DNA from: DATLYH01 sp035575035
GTDB taxonomy: Bacteria > Planctomycetota > Planctomycetia > Gemmatales > Gemmataceae
Direction of reading: 5' to 3'
NCBI GenBank assembly: GCA_035575035.1
Contig: DATLYH010000202.1
Coordinates: forward strand, 1-19,987
DNA length: 19,987 bases
This document shows, in pieces, positions 1 to 7,010 of the stretch; the first letter of the stretch is position 1; each line of letters opens with the position of its first letter. The translations under genes were made by a program, and so were the position numbers. The notes below the pieces were generated by a model. It did not search any database. It was not told the origin of the DNA and saw only the letters and a list, made by a program, of their open reading frames with translations.

Positions 1-58
1 TCATAACACAGATCGGGCTCTCCTGGACAAAACGCTCAAAGACCTCGCCGAACAACAT
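1..58 (-). CDS. Probable transposase, N-terminal fragment (cut by window edge)
   Basis: Only the first 19 codons are present, starting at the ATG at 58-56 and running off the window. The peptide begins MLFGEVFERFVQESPICVM. A good ribosome binding site (GGGAGGTG on the minus strand, about 66-73) precedes the ATG, so this is a real gene start. The peptide resembles the opening of IS4-like transposases that are common in planctomycetes, which tend to start with a short FxxFVxxSPVxVM-type segment; this is from memory of the family and rests on very few residues. I could not identify terminal inverted repeats or a target duplication between this start and the next gene. It could instead be any other gene with a similar start. 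Confidence 0.45.
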   Translation of the reverse strand, partial: MLFGEVFERFVQESPICVM

Positions 59-175
59 CCGTATCACCTCCCTGATGGAAAGCTACTGTCCACCAGGGGA
101 ATGACTTACAGAAACCGCAGAACACCTTCAAAGGGCTGGGTAGGCGGAGGCCATCCAAATCTGCGCCGGCTGATG

Positions 176-202
176 TTGCCCGGCCGGACGACGTGGTATA
201 CT
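176..202 (+). promoter_or_regulatory. Promoter candidate for the FHA gene
   Basis: A near-consensus extended -10 box (TGG-TATACT, hexamer at 197-202) follows a TTGCCC -35-like hexamer at 176-181 with a 15-base spacer. Transcription would start near 209, about 40 bases before the ATG at 252. The -10 is convincing; the spacer is short, so the TG extension probably matters. Confidence 0.5.
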
Positions 203-251
203 ATGGGCGGCACCTCGGTCCCGGCATAGACAGCTAATCGTGGGTTGCCCC

Positions 252-872
252 ATGCTTGCGCAACTCGTGGCTCTGAGCGACGGCGGCAGCATTCTGCTAG
301 ATAAGCCGATCATGCTGCTCGGCCGCCATCCCGAGTGCGACATCCAGATTGATTCGCGCAAGGTGTCACGGCGGCACTGTTGCATCGCCATGGTGTCCGA
401 TTACCTGGTGGTGCGCGACCTGGGCAGTACCAACGGTATCCGGATCAACGGCCAGCGCGTCACCGAGGGGCGGCTCCGGACCGGCGACGAGCTGACCATC
501 GGCAATTGTCGTTACCAGGTCCGTCTGAGCGCTCCGGAGCCGGGCAGCCGCCCCGCAGCGGTCCAGGCGGCAAGGGCCCAGCCGGCGCGGGCCGCGCCGT
601 CGGCGGCCCCGGCGCGGCCGGTCGTACCGGTGTCCCCGCCCGCGGCCCTGGACGACGACATGCTGGAAGCCTGCGAGGAGCCGGTACCCCTGGCCGAGCC
701 AGTCGCGTCGCTTCCGCAGCCGATCCAAGCCGCCGAGCCGCCACCCGATAAGATTGTCGCGCCGCCAGCGAAGCCTCCTCCTTCGATGATTGTTCCGGAC
801 CAACTCGAGTTGGCGCCATCCAGCGAGGCGGCGCCGCCTGCCCCGCCTTCCTCCCACCAACCGTCGGCGTGA
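252..872 (+). CDS. FHA-domain protein with Pro/Ala-rich tail
   Basis: A 206-residue protein. Residues 1-95 form a forkhead-associated (FHA) domain, a phosphothreonine-peptide binding module: the conserved GR is at 24-25, SxxH at 39-42 and NG at 61-62 (DLGSTNGIRING). FHA proteins usually work with Ser/Thr kinases, which are numerous in planctomycetes, and recruit phosphorylated partners in the cytoplasm. The remaining 110 residues are low-complexity and rich in Pro and Ala, a probable disordered linker with no second domain visible. There is no signal peptide or membrane segment. The ATG at 252 is chosen over an in-frame GTG at 240 because it sits right at the start of the first FHA strand; neither has a clear Shine-Dalgarno sequence. 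No kinase or phosphatase gene is adjacent, so the partner is unknown. Confidence 0.85.
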   Translation: MLAQLVALSDGGSILLDKPIMLLGRHPECDIQIDSRKVSRRHCCIAMVSDYLVVRDLGSTNGIRINGQRVTEGRLRTGDELTIGNCRYQVRLSAPEPGSRPAAVQAARAQPARAAPSAAPARPVVPVSPPAALDDDMLEACEEPVPLAEPVASLPQPIQAAEPPPDKIVAPPAKPPPSMIVPDQLELAPSSEAAPPAPPSSHQPSA

Positions 873-1234
873 ATGAGTGCGAATTTTGTCCGCCTTGGCA
901 GCCCGTTGACAAAGTCACTTGGCCGCCTTGTTAGACTATCCGTCACCGGCGTAATCACCCTGGGTTCGGAAGGGCCTAGAGAGCCCTCGGCCAACGTCGG
1001 CCCAAGCAGCAAGAACTTTGGCTCGCAGCGCCGGAGTTGCCCGCCGCTCTGGGCAGCGTGGGCATCGCGCCGGGAACAGTCCTGTGTGGGGCGTCTTCGC
1101 TTTTTGCCTTCCGCCATCGACAAAAACTCTTCGCTTGGCGCGAAATCCGTGTTATCTTCAAATGACCCCTCTGCAGCAGTGATCACTAATAGGCGGGCGG
1201 CCGGTGCCCGGTGTCCCGCCAAGCGAGAGCGCTG
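873..1234. other. Intergenic gap with a possible promoter
   Basis: This 362-base stretch separates the FHA gene from the M24-like gene. One open frame crosses it but its translation has no recognisable domain and a composition unlike a globular protein, so I do not call a gene. It contains TTGACA at 906-911 followed by TTAGAC at 931-936 (19-base spacer), a possible promoter for the M24-like gene with a long leader, or for an unrecognised small RNA. No tRNA or terminator was recognised. Confidence 0.4.
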
Positions 1235-2404
1235 ATGAGTTTACCCGCAGAATCGCTGGTGCGTCCGGCTGCCAGCGCCAGTGAACTCAACCTGGACATT
1301 GGGTCGGACCGACGGGCCGATATCGACGCCAAGCAGAGCAAGATCGCGGCTCTGATTCAGGAGGTCGGTTGCGACGGTCTGCTGGTAACGGAGCTGGAGA
1401 ATTTCTTCTGGCTGACCAGCGGGGCGACACCGCGCGGCATCCTCGACCCGGACGACCTGCCCGCGCTCTACTTCAACTCCGAGCAGCGCTGGCTGATTTG
1501 CAGCAATGTCGATTCGCAACGGCTGTTCGATGAGGAGCTGGACGGTCTTGGCTTTCAGTTGAAGGAATGGCCGTGGCACTGGGGGCGCGAGCAACTTCTG
1601 GCCGACCTGACGCGGGGACGGCGCGTGGCTACCGACCGGCCGCGCGGCGATGCCCCGGTGGTCGCCGAGCAACTCCGCCGGCTCCGCCTATCGCTGACTC
1701 CTTATGAGCAGGCTTGCTACCGCGCCCTGGGCCAGATCCTCAGCCACGCCCTGGAGGCGACAGCGCGGACGATGCTGCCCAACGAGACCGAGCGCGAGGT
1801 GGCCGGCCAGATCGGCCATCGGCTGCTGCACCGCGGCGTTCAGCCACTGGTGATCGGGGTGGCGGCCGATGGCCGATCGCGGTTGTACCGGCAGTTTGGT
1901 TTTACCTCGACCCCTGTCCGGAAGTACTGCGTCCTGAGCGCCACCGCCCGCAAGTACGGCCTGTGCGCGACGGCCAGCCGGTCGGTGTGTTTCGGCCCGC
2001 CGGACCCGGCCCTGCGCAAGGAGCACGACACTACCTGCAAGGTCAGCGCCACCTACCTGGCCTCGACCTGGCCCGATGCGGTGCCGCGCGAGATTCTGGC
2101 CGCTGGCCGGCGCGTCTACCTGGTCACCGGTTTCGAGCACGAGTGGTTGTTGGTTCCGCAGGGGCACCTCACCGGCCGTCGTCCTGTGGAGCGGACGCTG
2201 CTGCCGGAAACCGAGGAGTTGTTCCAACCAGGCTGGGCAGTCACCTGGCGGGCCAGCGCGGGGGCTGCCCTCAGCTGCGACACCTTCCTGATCGGCGACG
2301 ACGGGCCCAAGAACATCACACCAACCGAAGTCTGGCCGCTGAAGCGCATCCGCATCCAGGGCGCCGAGTTCGTCCGGCCTGACCTGTTGATCCGTGAGTC
2401 GTAG
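1235..2404 (+). CDS. M24 (aminopeptidase P / creatinase fold) homologue, probably catalytically inactive
   Basis: A 389-residue protein with the two-domain layout of M24 proteins: a creatinase-like N-terminal domain (about residues 30-150, including DGLLVTELENFFWLTSG) and a C-terminal pita-bread-like domain (about 155-365). Active M24 enzymes bind two metal ions through two Asp, one His and two Glu. Here the strands that should carry the Asp pair read LSATARKYGLCATASRSVCFG (split: LSATARK at 234-240, YGLCATASRS at 241-250) with no Asp, and the segments that should carry the Glu pair read TWRA (337-340) and SCDT (347-350). It therefore looks like a pseudo-peptidase, possibly a binding protein. 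No signal peptide. ATG 1235 is preferred over a GTG at 1211. The gene converges on tsf, separated by a hairpin. Confidence 0.75.
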   Translation: MSLPAESLVRPAASASELNLDIGSDRRADIDAKQSKIAALIQEVGCDGLLVTELENFFWLTSGATPRGILDPDDLPALYFNSEQRWLICSNVDSQRLFDEELDGLGFQLKEWPWHWGREQLLADLTRGRRVATDRPRGDAPVVAEQLRRLRLSLTPYEQACYRALGQILSHALEATARTMLPNETEREVAGQIGHRLLHRGVQPLVIGVAADGRSRLYRQFGFTSTPVRKYCVLSATARKYGLCATASRSVCFGPPDPALRKEHDTTCKVSATYLASTWPDAVPREILAAGRRVYLVTGFEHEWLLVPQGHLTGRRPVERTLLPETEELFQPGWAVTWRASAGAALSCDTFLIGDDGPKNITPTEVWPLKRIRIQGAEFVRPDLLIRES

Positions 2405-2430
2405 CCCGGCGCGGCCATCCGCCTAAACAG

Positions 2431-2492
2431 CGAGCCCCCTTCCCCTCATCCCTCTCTTGTGTGCAAGAAAGGGATGAGGAGAAGGGGGCTCG
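2431..2492. terminator. Long hairpin between convergent genes
   Basis: Two 29-base arms (2431-2459 and 2464-2492) are complementary at 27 of 29 positions around the loop TGTG. The arms begin CGAGCCCCCTT and end AAGGGGGCTCG. It lies between the stops of the M24-like gene (+) and tsf (-), so it can act in both directions, but there is no T-tract on either side. Its CCCCTCATCCCT core resembles hairpins scattered between genes in many bacterial genomes, so it may be a mobile or REP-like repeat used as a terminator. Confidence 0.65.
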
Positions 2493-2524
2493 TGGTCCAA
2501 TGAGGGGAAAGCACCGGCCCCGTC

Positions 2525-3376
2525 CTACGCGGCGACCTCGCCCACTTTGTAGCGGACGAAGCGGACCAGGGTCAGACCGGCCGCCTTGAGGACATCGCCA
2601 ACCGTTTTGGTGTCGTCCTTGATGAACGGCTGCTCGACCAGGACATTCTCGGCGAACCAGGTCTTGAGTTTCCCCTCGACGATCTTGTCAAGAATGTTGG
2701 CCGGCTTGTTCTTGTTCCTGGGGTCGGCGGCGATCTGCGACTTGGCGATCTCTTTCTCCTTTTCGATCATCGCCGCCGGCAGATCCTCGCGGCGGACTGC
2801 CAGGGGGCTGCGAGCGGCAATGTGCATGCAAACGTCGCGCAGCAGCTGTGGGTCGGCCGACGCCCCCTCCACCTGCACCAGCACGCCGATGCTGGCATCG
2901 TGGTGGATGTAGCTCCCCACCAGCCCCTGGAACTGCACCAGGCGGACCGGCCGCATGTTTTCCCGAATCAAGCCGACCGTCTCGGTGATCCGGTCGGCGA
3001 CCGTCCGCTTGGGGTCATCCACGAATGGCTGGGCCAGCAACGCCTCGATGGTGGCGGCCCCTTGCAGGGCCACCTGCCGGGCAATGTCATCGGCCAGCTT
3101 GACGAACAGCTCGCTCTTGGCCACCGGCGCGCTCTCGCAGCGCATCTCAACCAGGGAGCCGACCTGCCGGGCCGGGTCCACGTAGGCGGCGATGCGTCCC
3201 TCGGCGGTTTCGCGCGCCCCCTTCTTGTCAAGGACGTCCTTGCTCTTTTTGCGTAGGATCTCGACAGCCTTCTCCATGTCCCCATTGGCTTCGGTGAGGG
3301 CGGCCTTGCACTCCATCATGGGGGCGTTGGTGCGGTCGCGCAGGGCCTTGACGGCGGCGGAGGAAATCTGCGACAT
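2525..3376 (-). CDS. tsf: Translation elongation factor Ts
   Basis: EF-Ts (283 residues) exchanges GDP for GTP on EF-Tu in the cytoplasm. The N-terminal UBA-like domain is clear (residues 1-55, with TNAPMMECKAALTEANGD matching the family pattern TGxxMMDCKxAL), followed by the core subdomains and the typical C-terminal segment QPFIKDDTKTV. Length is normal for the family. An unusual point is that the core TDFV motif, which contacts EF-Tu, reads SAPV (residues 82-85, context CESAPVAKSE). The gene follows rpsB on the same strand after 97 bases, the usual rpsB-tsf order, and is presumably co-transcribed from the promoter upstream of rpsB. No strong Shine-Dalgarno precedes the ATG at 3376. Downstream lies the 2431-2492 hairpin. 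Confidence 0.97.
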   Translation of the reverse strand: MSQISSAAVKALRDRTNAPMMECKAALTEANGDMEKAVEILRKKSKDVLDKKGARETAEGRIAAYVDPARQVGSLVEMRCESAPVAKSELFVKLADDIARQVALQGAATIEALLAQPFVDDPKRTVADRITETVGLIRENMRPVRLVQFQGLVGSYIHHDASIGVLVQVEGASADPQLLRDVCMHIAARSPLAVRREDLPAAMIEKEKEIAKSQIAADPRNKNKPANILDKIVEGKLKTWFAENVLVEQPFIKDDTKTVGDVLKAAGLTLVRFVRYKVGEVAA

Positions 3377-3401
3377 GGCAGGGGCCCGTAGTCAGTAATT
3401 C

Positions 3402-3436
3402 GTGGTCCGTAGTCCGTGGTCCTTAGTCCGTAGTCC
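3402..3436. repeat. Five tandem heptamers (GTRGTCC) in the rpsB-tsf spacer
   Basis: Five consecutive 7-base units: GTGGTCC, GTAGTCC, GTGGTCC, TTAGTCC, GTAGTCC. An inverted match, CTACGGACTA at 3462-3471, can pair with TAGTCCGTAG at 3424-3433, giving a 10-bp stem with a 28-base loop in the rpsB-tsf mRNA spacer. The array is just upstream of the tsf start. Confidence 0.8.
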
Positions 3437-3473
3437 GCACCTGGTCGTTCACCCGTTCCTGCTACGGACTACC

Positions 3474-4385
3474 TCAGTCAACGACGGCGGAAGCGGGTTT
3501 GGGGTTCGGGGGCGGGGCCGGGGCGTTGGGGCCGTTCCCGGCGGTGGCGGCAGGGGCGACTGGCGGCCGCGGCCGGGGCGCACCGGGGCCAGACGGTTCG
3601 GATGGCAGCGCGGCCTTACCGGCCAGCACGGCGTCGGCGAGCCGGCTCAGGATTAGCTCGATCGAGCGGATGCTGTCATCGTTGCCGGGGATCGGCAGGT
3701 CCACCAGGTCCGGGTCGCTGTCGGTGTCGATCAGGGCGACAACGGCCACCCCCATGCGCTGCGCTTCCTTGACGGCAATATGCTCACGTTTGGGATCGAC
3801 AACAATCAAGGCATCGGGCAACCGGTTCATCTCGCGGATGCCCTGGAGGTTGCGACGGATCTTGAGCAACTCGCGGTTGAGGGCGGCCACCATCTTCTTG
3901 CTATAGCGGCGGATGGGGGCGGTTTCGGGCGCCCGGGTCAGGTCGAGCTTGCCGGTTTCGTTGAACATCGTCCGGATATAGGCGTCCAGGTCCACCTTGG
4001 CCGGGTTCTCGCCCGCCGGCAGCCACAGCGCCTCTAGCTCCGCCAGCCGCTTGAGCCGGTCGCGGATGGTGCGGTAGTTGGTCAGGGTGCCGCCCAGCCA
4101 GCGCTCGTTGACATACGGCATGCCGCAACGGGTGGCCTCGCGCTCGATGGCTTCCTTGGCCTGACGCTTGGTGCCGACGAACAGGACCAGACTGCCGTTG
4201 CTGACGATCTTGGTCAGGTAGCGGTCAGCTCGCAGCAGGCCCCGGACCGTCTCGCGCAGGTCGATGATGTGGATCAGATTGCGCTTGCCGTAGATGTACG
4301 GCCGCATCTTCGGGTTCCAGCGGCTGGCGCGATGCCCGAAGTGGACGCCGGCCTCGATCAAGTCCTTTACCTGCACAATGGCCAC
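3474..4385 (-). CDS. rpsB: 30S ribosomal protein uS2 with C-terminal extension
   Basis: Ribosomal protein S2 (303 residues), a component of the 30S subunit. Family landmarks are plain: LIEAGVHFGHRASRWNPKM near the N-terminus, FVGTKRQAKEAI, NERWLGGTLTNY, and PDALIVVDPKREHIAVKEA. The start is a GTG at 4385, chosen because GGAGG lies 7 bases upstream (4393-4397) and the peptide then begins like other S2 proteins. Two features are unusual: the coiled-coil region contains an extra segment after LEAL (LPAGENPAKVDLDAYIRT and following), and the last 46 residues (258-303) form a Pro/Ala-rich tail absent from the usual S2 of roughly 250 residues. It heads the rpsB-tsf operon and is preceded by a structured leader. 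Confidence 0.97.
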   Translation of the reverse strand: MAIVQVKDLIEAGVHFGHRASRWNPKMRPYIYGKRNLIHIIDLRETVRGLLRADRYLTKIVSNGSLVLFVGTKRQAKEAIEREATRCGMPYVNERWLGGTLTNYRTIRDRLKRLAELEALWLPAGENPAKVDLDAYIRTMFNETGKLDLTRAPETAPIRRYSKKMVAALNRELLKIRRNLQGIREMNRLPDALIVVDPKREHIAVKEAQRMGVAVVALIDTDSDPDLVDLPIPGNDDSIRSIELILSRLADAVLAGKAALPSEPSGPGAPRPRPPVAPAATAGNGPNAPAPPPNPKPASAVVD

Positions 4386-4449
4386 GCAGTGCCCTCCTGC
4401 CTCCAGGCGGGTAGATGTTAAACGGATACCCGTGATCGTTTCCACCAAA

Positions 4450-4603
4450 GGCGAGCGGGGGGCGGCAGCCCCCTGCTCTCGCCTGGTCCTTCAGGAGGCT
4501 GACGCCCCTCGCCCGCCAATCAGTGTAATGACCCCAACTTGCGAGCAAGCCGCAAGGCTGCCGGTTTCGTTCGGTATCATTGTAGAGATCCCCGGGCGAG
4601 GGG
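4450..4603 (-). promoter_or_regulatory. Structured 5' leader of rpsB, possible attenuator or autoregulatory site
   Basis: In the predicted rpsB transcript, CCCCTCGCCCG (from 4603-4593) is exactly complementary to CGGGCGAGGGG (from 4515-4505), an 11-bp stem enclosing about 77 bases. A second hairpin pairs GGCGAGAGCAGGGGGC with GCCCCCCGCTCGCC (4483-4450) just upstream of the ribosome binding site. The central GGCGAGGGG-type strand could pair with either partner, so two alternative folds are possible. S2 genes are autoregulated through mRNA leaders in several bacteria, which makes this a plausible regulatory RNA; I recognise no known family. Confidence 0.45.
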
Positions 4604-4613
4604 GAAGACGTTC

Positions 4614-4642
4614 ATCGTAGCAATGATAACCGGCCGCGTCAA
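4614..4642 (-). promoter_or_regulatory. Promoter candidate for rpsB-tsf
   Basis: On the minus strand TTGACG (4642-4637) and TACGAT (4619-4614) are separated by exactly 17 bases. Transcription would start near 4607, giving a leader of roughly 220 bases that contains the alternative stems described for 4450-4603. Confidence 0.6.
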
Positions 4643-5266
4643 AGCGATTTGGGGAGCACGGACGGTACGGGGTGTACCCAAGTTTTCGTGGGGTGATCAA
4701 GTGGTTATTGCCCCGTAGTAGCCCCCCTGACGAGGAGTGGCGCACGCCGACCAGGCTCGCCATTGAGGCCCCTAGGTTGTCAACGCCGCACCGGCCGGTT
4801 CACACCGGCCGCTCGCCTAGCCACCCCGACAGCCGTCATGAGTGGTCGGGAGGGGGGGACCGGTTTTCTTTGTAGCGACCAGCGTTCCCCAGGCGGATCG
4901 GCGCCCTTTTTTCGGCGGCCTCAACGCGTCGGGTCTCCGCCGGCGTTGCGGTCTGAAGGTGGCGCCCTTTGTTCGCGGATTGCCTTGAACTCGATCGTCA
5001 CTTTTGTGTTCTTAGCACATCCTGGATTCGAGGAAGACAGGGTCATTTATTCTTCTTTACCCTATTCTCCCCGTCACCATCAGAGAAACTGGTTACACCC
5101 CCGACCTGGCCGGCTTCGAGCGCATGCCCCGGTTGGCAGCTACCGGGCGCCCGCAGGGAGAAGAGAGTCTCCGCCGGACGGGCAACCCGGCGTATGGGCC
5201 GACTCGCGGTCCATCCAGGCAGTCGCTGTGTGCCGCCCGCTGTCCGATATCCTTGGTGTCAGCGTC
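4643..5266. other. Intergenic region between divergent rpsB and acyl-CoA ligase genes
   Basis: I see no convincing gene here. It contains a perfect 8-bp hairpin with loop TCAC (4792-4799 with 4804-4811), an inverted pair CCCGAC/GTCGGG around 4827-4852, and an imperfect direct repeat GGCGCCCTTTKTTCG at 4900-4914 and 4961-4975. TTGAAC at 4985-4990 with TTCTTA 18 bases on is a weak promoter-like pair. No tRNA, tmRNA, SRP or RNase P RNA signature was recognised. Open frames that cross it on the plus strand are read-through extensions upstream of the ligase start. Confidence 0.4.
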
Positions 5267-5294
5267 TTGTCATCCCGGTTCCGGCCGCTATGCT
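5267..5294 (+). promoter_or_regulatory. Promoter candidate for the acyl-CoA ligase gene
   Basis: TTGTCA at 5267-5272 and TATGCT at 5289-5294 with a 16-base spacer. The predicted start of transcription (about 5302) is some 27 bases ahead of the ATG at 5329, which supports that start over the long upstream extension of the frame. Confidence 0.6.
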
Positions 5295-5328
5295 GGACGC
5301 ATGTGACACCTACCAGGATCGATCTCCC

Positions 5329-6855
<1,527 letters not shown>

Positions 6856-6884
6856 GCAGCAGACCGGGGGATGTTTTTGTCAGC

Positions 6885-7008
6885 GCCCGGAGCGTCGGCA
6901 ACGAGGGCGGTGCCTACCCTACCCGTTGCTTACGCTCCGGGCTCGTAGCAACGTCCTGTCGCTGGCGCTGCGGGCGCTGATCGGAAACCTGTCACTGACA
7001 CTCCGGCC
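6885..7008. repeat. Cluster of four copies of a short degenerate repeat, two forming a hairpin
   Basis: Four copies of a unit near CCCGGAGCGTMAGCRAC occur within 124 bases: one on the plus strand (6885-6903) and three on the minus strand (6924-6942, 6956-6975, 6988-7008). The first two form an inverted repeat, complementary at 17 of 19 positions around a 20-base loop, whose outer 11 bases (GCCCGGAGCGT) are perfect. The cluster lies between the convergent ends of the ligase gene and the kelch gene, so it may also act as a two-way terminator. Repeats of this type are, as I recall, dispersed between genes in Gemmata-group genomes. Confidence 0.75.
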
Positions 7009-7010
7009 TT

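Noticed and set aside
873..1235. 120-residue plus-strand frame between the FHA and M24-like genes
   Set aside because: No recognisable domain, no ribosome binding site at its start directly after the FHA stop, and a promoter-like sequence inside it; more likely intergenic DNA.
3402..3436. Tandem heptamers as a CRISPR array
   Set aside because: Units are 7 bases with no spacers; nothing resembling cas genes is present.
4900..4975. Direct repeat GGCGCCCTTTKTTCG (two copies 61 bases apart)
   Set aside because: Only two imperfect copies with no link to an element or a gene end; could be chance in GC-rich DNA.
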